Shown here piece by piece: positions 53,396 to 64,000 of a stretch of DNA of 64,000 nt. The notes under the pieces were generated by a model. It ran no database searches. It was not told where the DNA came from and worked only from the letters and a program-made list of their open reading frames with translations. How positions within the stretch are numbered: the stretch's first letter is position 1; the number at the start of each line of letters is the position of its first letter. This DNA comes from Kappaphycus alvarezii (Eukaryota; Rhodophyta; Florideophyceae; Gigartinales; Solieriaceae): positions 62,001 through 126,000 of the forward strand of contig NADL03000132.1 of the NCBI GenBank assembly GCA_002205965.3, in the 5' to 3' direction. The position numbers were made by a program, and so were the translations under genes.

Positions 53396-55394
53396 AATGT
53401 CATCCAAGTAATGGATTTAAAAGGTAGATATGAGAAAATTGACATTTGAAACAATAAATGCTTTTCAACTGCGAAAATTCCAGGTCCAAGTTGGGGGTCA
53501 AGTGGCCCGAAATACACGCCATCAGGCCCACTCGAGTTAAGATACAGTACCAATACCGATGGTGATCGGCAGTCATTTTAAATTCTGCTACTGTACAGTC
53601 GTATAGGATGTACTGGGTATTAGATAAAAAATAGATCACCAAAAAAGCTGTGCCGGTAGCAGTACAGTTTATGTTCCAATTGCAATCCAGCTTGAATGCC
53701 GAAAGATGATTCAGTATGAGAATACGCCATACAAACCAGCAAGACTAGAATTAGCATACTTTTACTGTGTCGGAAATGCTTTTTTGGAAACTACAAGTAT
53801 TCAGTACCATCACATGAGATTGTAGATGTTTGATATAGGACAAATGAAGAAATAAATCTACTATTTGGCATGTTTGTAGCAAATTAGCCATAAAGAACTC
53901 CTTCATACAGCTTTTGGACAGCCAAAGTACACGATATTTTTGTAATGGGTTAAATTAGAGCTTGTTCAATCTTTTGATGTGCTGATCTCGGTCCTGTAGG
54001 ATGATTTTTTGTTTTTACATTTATGCTGTATCCAATTTAACGGATATTACAGTTTCAGGACTGAGATTTATCGTCCCCTAGTATGCTTCCAACATGTTGG
54101 AAAATAGTTTGAATCTATAAAAATAGCATGGTTAAGACTTTCACCCAAATGTACCTGAATTAGCTTGTTCTCCTAGTTACTAGGATAAAGTACTAAGGGA
54201 TAACTCAAGGATCTGCTGTGTCAATATCATGCAATATTGACAAATATAAAACGGCAATCTTAATAAAATATGAATGTATTTATTAATTTTTAAATGCTCC
54301 TCAACGTGATTTCAAACCACAGATTTTTGTAAAGAATTTAAAAACAGAGCTTATGCGACAAATCTTGACAATATTTGTATTGAAGCGGATTTGTTAGATA
54401 TAATGAGATTTAGAGCATTGCACTTGCTTGTTTGTAGATTGTCCAAATATTCATGTTTACAGAAAAACATTGTTATGCTTTAGTTTGTATTCTCAGATAA
54501 ACCTGCAAAGCAGCACCTGAAATCGCGAGGAAGATTAAAGGAAACGAAGTAAAAAGAGAGAATGACCTCCTAAAGTATCTCACGTGTATCTGTGAAATTG
54601 CGTGCACTAGCTATCTCAACGAAATTTACAGTTAGACTTTCAGCTACTATCAACTGCATCACAATATCCCATGAAATAAAGTGCTTTTAATCATATAAGA
54701 CAACATTTTTACCACTCATAGCGACAAAAACTACTCAAAAAGAAATATAAACCACATATTCACTGAATAAAATATCTTTAGATGGTTATTAAGAAAATTA
54801 CAAAGTATAGTGCTAACAACAGGGCTGCATATCTCATGTAAAAGTTTTTATGAGTATGAAGACTACTGTTTTTATAAAAATCTGGAGGATTGAAATATTT
54901 TCCAATAAACTAAGGATATCGGTTTATTAGTTGCTCGAGTCCTTGAAAATGGTACTTGATACTGAAATGTGCTTTTTTCGGCTAAAATTGAATTATGATT
55001 AAAAGAATGTTGTTTGAAAAGAGTTAAAAATTTTCTCCTGTATAAATATCGTTGCCACTTCTCTCAAAATTAACTACTGTTTTTCTACACACTCATTTTT
55101 TCTGCAGAACATAGAGCAGTTATAGTATTTCAGCTCGTTAAAAATGGTGAACTGTGAATGGTAACTGTAATAAACCTTTTATACTAATTTAATGTCTCTC
55201 TGGTACCCGCTGATGCCTTCAGGTAGGATGACTCTGAAGTTTCATTGCATTATTAAGATTTCCTGTATGAATTGCTCAGAAACCATCATAACTAAAGTGC
55301 CCACAAAGGACTGAATTTTGTACGAATATCTACAAAGGAACTTTTACAGTAGCTAAAGTGAAGTGCAACATGAAAAGTCCTTAAGAATGGAAAT

Positions 55395-55450
55395 TTATTT
55401 CTTAGATATCAGCTTAAAGCACTTATTTCTTAGATATCAGCTTAAAGCAC
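55395..55450 (+). repeat. Perfect 28-bp tandem duplication
   Basis: The unit beginning TTATTTCTTAGATATCAG occurs twice back to back, 55395-55422 and 55423-55450, without a mismatch. A recent slippage event. Confidence 0.95.
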
Positions 55451-58400
55451 TCGATATGGATCAAATCTGAAAGTGCCTTCATTCTTTATATATTTAATAG
55501 GACGTAACTGCGATATTTTTTCTTTCTATAGTACCGTACTGCAGCGAAAACTACAAACATTTATGTTTACAGAATTTCTATTTGGCCTGAAAAAACTCCG
55601 AAGCAGGGTGTATTCACGCCGTAGAAGGGATTATTTGTGAACGAAGAGTCGAAATAGGGGATGGGTTCCATGCAAGGGATCAAGTGGAAACTTTTATGGT
55701 GCTCCACGTCAAATCGTCGTCGCATATTTTCATCTGGAAAATGCTAGTCGCGACAAATGGTAAATGAATGGTAGAATAACTTTTACCAGATGATTTTGTT
55801 CTGAAAAGGACCGCCACTAGGCTGTTAAAACAAATATATGACTGTGTGATAGCTTGCATTTTCTGCAAACAGTATGATGCTGTGACGTAGCGAAGCCATT
55901 TTTTCTCCCTTTGAAAATATGATTATTTTAACAGTTGCGGCACCGCATATTGAGACCTTGGCTAGTAAATAGGACACAATTTACCTCTGTAACTCATTTG
56001 ATAGAATAGTGTTTCTAAATAAGACTTATCACACTCAAATCGGGCTAACCATTAAGTCTGGGAGGGCTCCACACCCCGAATATCTTCTAAATAACGTTAA
56101 GGAACGATAAAATCTGTGTAAAGAACTCCCTGGGCGAGAAAAAACTGGCTGATGGTTGTTATATGACCCTTTTCATATACATGAGAGCTGCAGAAGTATG
56201 AATGCTTCAATATGGTTTGAAAATAAGATTGTCTAAATTTGAGGCTCTTTGTCAGTAATACCAGTTATTGTAAGGCCTAAAAGTGTTCAGCATCGACCCA
56301 TTCGATCTAAGTGGAACAAGATATGAGAAATTATTGGCATTAGTGAGCTCGTTCGGATTATTCTTCAACTATGTTGCCTTACATCTAATGAGAAATAACG
56401 CAAATGCAAGTTTTAAAATTGTTCCATCGGTAGCTTTACCAACGTGTCGTCAAGTTTAAACGGATATGATTTGCAAATCAAGTCGGATTTCACGCAATAT
56501 TTAGTACAGCGAGTGGTACGAAGCTTCACGAGGACCAGAGTGGCTGAACTGTGATTCTAGCGTCTAATAACTTCAAGTTCAAACGACGTACAAGATATTA
56601 GTAGTCTATCTTTCACCTTGTGAAACAGCATGCGGAAAAATATTACTCATATTTGCAGTACTTATGTGGAGGAAGAATTGATCACTTGCAGCTTGTTTAA
56701 TTGATCTGGCCAAAAGTTGTCGCGCGGATAATCTGTTAGTCGCTTCGGCCAAAAGTGTTCTGAACTTTTCATTTGCGTTTTACCCTGTAGTTAATTACAC
56801 CATGCGGTATATATTGATATATTCGCAGTACCCTCTATAAATCTCCAATAAAGGAGTTCTATAGGAACAATGGACATTAAAACTTATTCACAGTAACCAT
56901 TTGTTCGCAATATACTTGTTCCTATTGCCCAAGGTTCAAGTCGTTGATTATTTTCATTCGCAAAACTCTACAATTTCTGTAAAGAAACAACGTGAGAAGA
57001 AAAACATAACTGTGAAATTTTTCGGGCGTTTCGCAGGAAAACTATTTTGGATCGTGTTTTATCTCTTTCTTTTTCTCTATTTTCTGTTATAGTACCTACA
57101 CTTGCAACAAAAAAGAAGGAAAAATACAGTGTACAAAACATATCTGTGTCAAGGTCTCATTACGCGCGTTCAAATGTCCCCGGAAAACAAAAAAAAATTT
57201 TTTGGGCAGTATCGCTTGGCTGAAAATTCATGTTGGCATTACCGAAGTCGTGTAACTATACGAAATATGTATGGAACTGCCAACAAAATATACCGATTAA
57301 ACAAAATTATTTTCCGCAAGATCACTAAGTGATACTGGGTTACACACTGCTCGTAATTTAAAAATTCAAGCAAATAAGGCTTGAAAAAGGTCCGGAACCT
57401 GCCATGAAACCTAATTTGGCTTAATTGAATCGTTAGTATCTCGTTATTAAGTTCGCTTTCAGACCAAATTTATTGCTCCGGATTTCATTGGATGTTTGTT
57501 ATTGTAAAATGTAATGCAGTGGCAGATCGCTTCAGTGAGAGCATCGGCTGAGTTGTCCTCGCGGATATTCATAACCTCGCGAAATTTACTTCGTGATTCA
57601 TATAAATGAAGCATCAAGAGAAGATTTATATGGTTTCATTTTACCAAGTAGTACTTCCAATTGAAAGAAGGCCTCCATGAGAGCTTTTTGATTATACACA
57701 CATGACTTGTTGCAATGATAAAGGCATGGGCCCATTAAGAGCTAATGAGTCATCGTCGCAAAACAAAAACCATATTTAGTAGCTATAAGTATTGTAGCAT
57801 GTACTCTTTATACTACTCATTTCATTGTCATGCCTCCATCTTGTAGAAAACTTTTAGCTCTGCAAGATTACATAGCAATGACCGCAACTCAGAGCTTTGA
57901 TGTGAGATTTTCAATGCAATAAAAATTGGGCACCCACAATAAATGCAAGATGAAGCGCTTAGGTTCTATTAGACGCCAGTCGGGCTTTTATCAAACTTTT
58001 CATGCCTCTTTTCACGATTTAACTGAAAAATTAGGGGTTTTCTGTCCAGTGTAGTCATATTTGAATTTTCAAAGAGTGTTTGTAACTTGATCGGAATACA
58101 AGTGAATAATATTCGCCTTGAGAACTCTGAGCCACAAAAAGTCATTGGTATCAATCGGATATCAAAGTTGTTATATAGCATCTCGACGTAAGCATGCTTT
58201 GATATTTTGTATATACTCCATCTTTAAGAGAGCTTCTAACTGAATTGAATCAGGATTATATCACTCTCTTTGAAAACAAGGACGAGACTGAAATCAAGGA
58301 AGTGAGCTAAATTTGATTCAACTTAAACGAAATTTTAGTTTCCAAGGCACGAGGTTTCACAGTTTTGGAGGCAGACGGCCACTGTTCTTAATATCCAAAA

Positions 58401-61400
58401 ACATTGTCCTCTCTTGGACTCCGTGACCCTAATCTTTTCTCTGGAACGCGTATGAATTGGCATACGCCCTGAGACTTCAGCGATCGAGCATTTATCCCCT
58501 GTTCATATCAACATCATCTATGTTTTTCTTAGATTGCATACTGACAAATTTTTTTTTCAAGAATCCCGCAAAATATTGCTGTATATTTATAGTTTTTTGA
58601 TAAATATCCACATTTTTAACGTACAGAGAATATCTCATCATAGCTCTTGTCAATATAGCGGCTAGTAATTTGTAGAGAAGGTAATTAAAATATATCAATT
58701 CCCAGAAATGACTGGAGACATTTAAAAAAACCATGAAACGAATATGTTGCTTGTAAAATATTTTTTTGAAAATAGATAACACATATATATGTATGTATCT
58801 TGTACATAACCATGATAAGCTACAAAAATATTCACGTAGTATGTAATATAAGATTATGAAGCACTGTATTAGTCGAAAAGGCCCTTTACTTCGAACATTT
58901 CAAGTGGTTATGGATTGTTCTGCGTAATAATTAAATTATCGAAAATAAGATAATTCGAAGTGCAGAGTTGTAAGTTAAATAAAAGTTCAAAGAAAAAATA
59001 AATTGTTACTACAAAAGGATAGATGTTCAAGGTGCGCGTAAATGAGAGAAGTTATAATTTTCTTGAAAGAACATTTTCCCCAAACTAATTGTCACGCTAG
59101 TTAAATTCTAAGCTAAAATAATTTCATTTTCAGACAGGAATAGTTATGTTTTCTTTGCTTTTTGAGTATAAATTACTATAATGCCACATGTTTGAGTATT
59201 AAAAAATCTAATACTTCTACAGATACTTAGTTACATGTCATAAACCTATGCATATATGCGCATTCATTACATATTAAGTAAGTTACCTTGTAAAATAATG
59301 AAAAGAACTTTTCGGAGCTAATAAAACCTTTATTGTAAAGCAAAATTAAGCGAATATAGGAAATCGTCACAAGAGCGCTACATGCTAAAATTTTAGAGAT
59401 ATGAATACTACTGGATTAAAGAACTAGTATGATTAATTCAAGGATTTAAACGAATATTATGAGAAAAACATCTAATGGTATATATCTCGAAAAAATCACT
59501 TTTCTTTTGCAACCTGCAATGTTGGTACACCAAACATAGGCGATAATATGAAGAAATTACTAGTCCCCAATATTTTGAATAGCTCTTGGAAAAACTTTTC
59601 GCTCTGATATGGTTTGAAGAGTGTTTCTTAAATTTTCGAACCAAGATCGGCAATAAATATATTACAAATATATGATTTAGTTTTTTTTGAATACTCCTTG
59701 GCATTAATGTGCTTATAAACCGCACACGTGAAAGTATTTGTCTGAGAAATCAATGACCACGTCTGTGACAGGTGTATATATAGCCCCAAGCTATCTTCGG
59801 ACAATTATGAATACTGGGCAAGATATCCGCTAAATGAAAATAATTGAACTCAATTTATTCTTAGAAGCAGGGTTTAGGTACTATTTTTGAACGTTGAATA
59901 ATCATTACCGAGGTATTGTTCATATATTATTGTCATCTGTTGAAACCAGTTTTTGTACACTTTAATGCATCCAAAGCCTCCGTAAGAACGTAAAAGGTTA
60001 TGTAAAACATTCCCTAGAATTTCTTAGGTATTTTCCAATGCTACCTATATAGAGTATAGATTATTCTATTTTCTGTAAAAATTTCATAGGCTAAAATGAA
60101 AGTATTTTTGAGTGTCTGCGGAAAAGTCACTAATTGAATCCCTTCCTTTTGTAAGATCATCAGACTTGTAATATTAGTGTTTGGAAATTATAAGGCCCCA
60201 GTTACAGCTTTCACTAGCATTAAAATCGAAATGATAAGCGATTTGCAAAGATATTCATTTGAAAATAACAAATTCAAAACACATTCACCCTATGAATATA
60301 ACTCCTAATTACAAGTACAGAGGACTCCCAACCTTTCTATTACTCACAGTAAACCAACCCAATTCCCCCCTATGAATATTAATGCTAATTTGAAATTACG
60401 TTCCCCAAATTTCACTATTGAAAGCAATAGTTGAATTCCAATTAAGCTGTGTGCTTCTCCATCGTTTAGGTTCTGCAGTGCTTACATGATCTATGAAACA
60501 AAATTTATTTCTCGATTTCTCGATTTTTCAGATCGCAATTCAATCATTTAAAACCCAAATATGCAGACTATCTGGATATCAACTGTGATGACTAAATAAG
60601 AAATAAATTATGGGATAATGGATATCGTATTACATCAGCGATGATTAAGCACTGTTAGAGACTAATGTTTTTTGAAAAATTATAAAAGTTTTTTTCCATC
60701 TATTTTACTGATCATCTCAAATAAGTGCAGCAATTCTGATATTCTGAATTACAGTCATGTGATATGATAGCTGTATTTGATGAGATAATGTTCCGTCGGG
60801 TTTGTGTTTTTTTCTTGTTTCGTGTGACCATTAGCTACTGCACATCGGAAATATATTATTTCAAGTATTTTTTGGGGGGGCATTGGTGCTAGTCGAGCTT
60901 TGCACGTAGATACGAATTTTGTTAATCTCTACTCTCAACGTTTACAATGAAACTGTAACGTACTTGGGTGATAAAAACAAAATAATTTAATTTATGAGAG
61001 TAAAACTTGCAAACTTAGACCTCGTGTTTTTACTGAGGAATGCATTCTAATAATAAATTAAAGGTCCAATTATTAATTTCATAGTTCAATTCACTTTCAT
61101 GTAATATTCAGATTCTAGTTACTTGAAAAAATCAGTCAATATTTCTAAAGCTTATGGAAAAGATATTTGACGAATATCTCACGCATTTAAAATGATGAAC
61201 TATATTCCCACCCCAATATTATACGTTTTCTCACAAATACTCTACTTCATCAAGACAGAACGTTTATTCAGCTTTTTGTAGCTTTTGTTTACCTATATGT
61301 CGTATAGACATAAAATTTCGGTAGATACCTGGCGGTTTACTAATTATCAAATCTTACAAAAAGAACTATAAAGCACTTTTTGATGAATATTTTCATTATT

Positions 61401-61799
61401 TTTATGCGTGAAAAACGAATTAAAGCTCTTTATTAAACTCTGAGATATTCTATTTCCTCAGTACCAAAAGATGTCTTTCGGAGACTCTGTTATTATTTGA
61501 TTTATTCAATCTTATTTTTAAAGTAAGAACTTTAATATTCTTTGAAGTTGAGGCAAATCATGATGTATACTTAATCTGATGTATACTTGTGCTTCGTATC
61601 TACATAGCATCTTTGCACAGAGTACAACAAGTTTGTGGGGCGGAAAATCATTTTTAACTATTCCAAAAACATTGTCGTGCTCTAAATCATAGAGATGATA
61701 TTAATTGTTCCAATATACTGCGTTTAAACTGAAAGATTAAAAATTTAAAATTTTTTTTTATTCATCCTTCCAAATTTACGAAAAGTCATTCACAAATGC

Positions 61800-61926
61800 T
61801 TTTATGGTCGTAGTTGTAGACTTTTTCAAGAAAGAAATATTTTCTCTCTCCACAATCACAGATAATTTTATGGTGGTAGCTGAAGATGTTTTCAAGATAG
61901 AACTATTTTCGCTCTCCATTACAGAT
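61800..61926 (+). repeat. Imperfect tandem duplication of about 63 bp
   Basis: 61800-61862 and 61866-61926 share TTTTATGGT(C/G)GTAG, TTTTCAAGA and a TCTCCA..TCACAGAT or TTACAGAT end. Differences are spread throughout, so this duplication is older than the one at 55.4 kb. Confidence 0.8.
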
Positions 61927-63872
61927 TAAGCTTTGTATTTTACGAATGGATTATTCGGTTTTTTTGTATATAGTCTTTAGGATAGAATTAAAGGTACGGA
62001 ATAGTGAATAGTTGATTTTCGTTTACAAAATTACGCACGGACATTCTCTTATTTTTTCACCATTGTAGAACCTTAGAAAACTGAATACGTATATGAACAA
62101 AATAGGTAGTTGCAGCCTTACATTCGAAATAAACCTTAAAGTAAACAAGGTTGATTTTTGTCTACGGATATTTTCTAACGTTTGCTGTCCAGTTATAGAG
62201 CCAAAAGCTTTTAGTTATAGTCTTTCTGTTGGTAATTTACTCTCAAACCCAACATTTGCAGAAAAACAAGGGATCGTTTTTTAATTTTTTTAGTCATATT
62301 TCAAGCATACCTCTATTAAAGACGAAAAATGTACATAAAACATTTCCACCAACAGAATACGCTGATGGGCTCAAACAAACTTTAAAGGAGTTATTCTGTA
62401 TAAATACGATTCAATAATCTAACCGAGGCCTTTCATTTGAAACAGTAGTTCTCCTTTTAGTAATTATATCTAATATAATAATTACCTTAATATTTACCTA
62501 TTGAACTAAACGTGAAAATCATTGTGGTACTCAATAATTTTAAATTAATGTCACTTTCTAAAGTGAAACCATATGCTCTATTAGGTAATGAGGCAAGTAT
62601 ATGTAAGTTTAAATAGTAAGAGGTTAGCGTTATACACTTTAGACCACTGAATGCTGGCTCGAGTCTAGGTATAATGCGGGCGGCGTCGGTATTTAATGCA
62701 AATAAGAGGTGCCCTGAGAGAGGAAGTTTTGAACATCTAATATATTCCTGCTGTTTTAAATTCCAAACTACGTTTTTCGATGCTTAGTAAGGCCTAGGGA
62801 TCCAGAAGGCAACCTCTGGTGGTAGAAGTTTCAAATTAATGCAGATTATTTACAAAATCATACTATAAAGTAGATTTGTTGTAGACAGTATGGAGTTGGA
62901 GAACAAGTTGTACGGTGGTGGATTGTAAGCTTCAGTTTAATAATTATGTCTTTTAAAATTTTTCGTGATAGAATCATATTCGAATTCCACATGATTCACG
63001 CATAGACAAGCTGTTATAATCACGCACTACTAATTATTAATCAAATGACAGGAACAGTAGTGTTTATAGCCTTCGAAAGTGAGTTACTCAGTTCTGGCCG
63101 AAAAAAGATATTTAGCGCAATACTGTACGGTAAATTATTGTAAAGCACTTTTTTATGCACGAGAGGAAACATTGCGCTCCACTTTATTTTACTGTAAGAT
63201 TTTGTAAAGTAACAATGCCTCCTGATGAATTTTCCTTGGGCTGATTCCGTTATGTCCTACAACGCGAATACTAAACATCCTTCTGAGTCAGTCATATGTT
63301 CTCATCTCTTCATTCTCATGCATCCACACTCCTTTCCATCTACTTAATTCTCTTTTTACACCAGACTCGCATGCAAACAATCTTACAAAATCAATAAAAT
63401 CATTTAATATTCTTCTGCTGGCCAGTGAACTATACTATGATCTGCAAAACTCTATTACAGTGGTCTTGGGAATCATTTTGAATTTTTGGATGGCTCTATA
63501 ACATTCAATTTTTTATCTTCAATTCCTTCCGGTTCTTTCAAATTTTGATACAATATTTCCTTCCCACTAAAGTGTTACTGAGTTCCTTCACGTTCCAGCA
63601 CATTCAATATCCGGGAGACAAAGCATACACTGGAGAGACTGAGATTCATTCTAGAATCGTTATCAAAATTTTGACGACAGCCTCTGTATTGCTTTTTTAC
63701 TTATGTGTATCTTTCATGACAATCTTTGTCTTTTCTCTGTAAGGGGATATAAAGACCCCACGGACAGAAGTTGTTGGCATTAAATAACGATTTCTAATCT
63801 TTTTTACAGTTCTACGAATACCTTTCCTTATGATTTCACAAAAAAATCGGCTTTTTATCTCTTTCTTTAGTC

Positions 63873-64000
63873 ATGAATAACAATACTCAAATTGTTTATT
63901 CAAAAAGCCGTCGTTTGTTATCCTCTTTGAAAGAAACAGCAGCAAAATTCGCTGTACTTCGCGACTCTACTATACCTCGTCCTTCTGGCTCTGTTTCTCA
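63873..64000 (+). CDS. Possible 5' part of a gene running out of the window
   Basis: An ATG at 63873 opens a frame of 42 codons to the last base, starting MNNNTQIVYSKSRRLLSSLK and continuing ETAAKFAVLRDST. Composition becomes less AT-rich and more codon-like exactly here, after 10 kb of non-coding sequence. TTTCTTTAG just upstream (63863-63870) could be a splice acceptor. I do not recognise the protein, and an open frame this short can arise by chance. Confidence 0.3.
   Translation, partial: MNNNTQIVYSKSRRLLSSLKETAAKFAVLRDSTIPRPSGSVS

Larger units (their letters stand above)
53396..63872. other. Long AT-rich block without recognisable genes
   Basis: About 10.5 kb of strongly AT-rich sequence. 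No frame longer than about 95 codons, no conserved domain, no transposase or RT relic, and no LTR pair found by eye. Two small local tandem duplications are listed separately. Short frames (for example 58492-58782 minus and 59438-59725 minus) are Lys/Ile/Phe-rich, as expected from composition alone. Confidence 0.6.

Noticed and set aside
62620..62690. Possible tRNA with GGCTCGAGTCTAGG as B box
   Set aside because: The anticodon stem does not pair and the acceptor ends do not match.
53396..63872. Organelle (mitochondrial or plastid) insertion
   Set aside because: No organelle gene, rRNA or tRNA seen, and coding density is far too low.

Overview
This window is eukaryotic nuclear DNA made mostly of transposable elements. 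It is probably from a red macroalga (Rhodophyta, Florideophyceae-like). The main clue is a broken vanadium-dependent haloperoxidase gene at about 37.25-38.92 kb. The dense nest of Ty3/Gypsy, Ty1/Copia, non-LTR and PIF/Harbinger elements and the scarcity of host genes also fit. The organism is an inference; brown algae also carry vanadium haloperoxidases. No prokaryotic operon, rRNA, tRNA or CRISPR array was found.

Layout. 0-2.8 kb: a decayed non-LTR endonuclease-domain remnant and a fold-back repeat. 2.8-7.0 kb: a dead Ty3/Gypsy element (minus strand), flanked in inverted orientation by two copies of the fold-back repeat. 7.6-10.28 kb: a PIF/Harbinger transposon with a transposase (first catalytic Asp changed to Asn) and a convergent Myb/SANT-like partner, separated by two perfect hairpins. 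10.31-14.74 kb: a near-complete non-LTR retrotransposon (family A, minus strand) with overlapping ORF1 and ORF2 and an open 780-codon reverse transcriptase frame. 14.74-21.92 kb: a large inverted duplication built on a second non-LTR family (B). The family A copy sits inside its left arm, and the right arm keeps the uninterrupted empty site. 19.45-23.23 kb: three family B 3' ends, all on the plus strand, plus unassigned coding-like sequence.

24.16-28.77 kb: a Ty3/Gypsy element with two LTRs and no reverse transcriptase/RNase H segment. 29.78-36.67 kb: a Ty1/Copia element with two LTRs, gag, protease, integrase, RT and RNase H, and an extra two-finger C2H2 reading frame between the 5' LTR and gag. 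37.25-38.92 kb: the haloperoxidase pseudogene. A repeat of about 330 bp lies inverted at 23.7-24.06 and 39.63-39.95 kb, bracketing this block. 40.56-43.06 kb: a second family A copy (plus). 43.06-46.8 kb: further non-LTR debris. 48.9-49.9 kb: a Copia fragment. 52.7-53.4 kb: a last non-LTR RT fragment. 53.4-63.87 kb: AT-rich DNA with no recognisable gene. The last 128 bases may begin a gene that runs out of the window.

The non-LTR families are the most interesting content. They share an RT with YADD or FADD, then a CxxC/H/C knuckle, then a C-terminal D-V-T-V restriction-like-endonuclease-type domain, and they have overlapping ORF1/ORF2. The local insertion order can be read directly: Harbinger, family B, inverted duplication, then family A. 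Most annotated coding regions are broken by stops or one-base frameshifts, so they are annotated mainly as pseudogenes or mobile elements.
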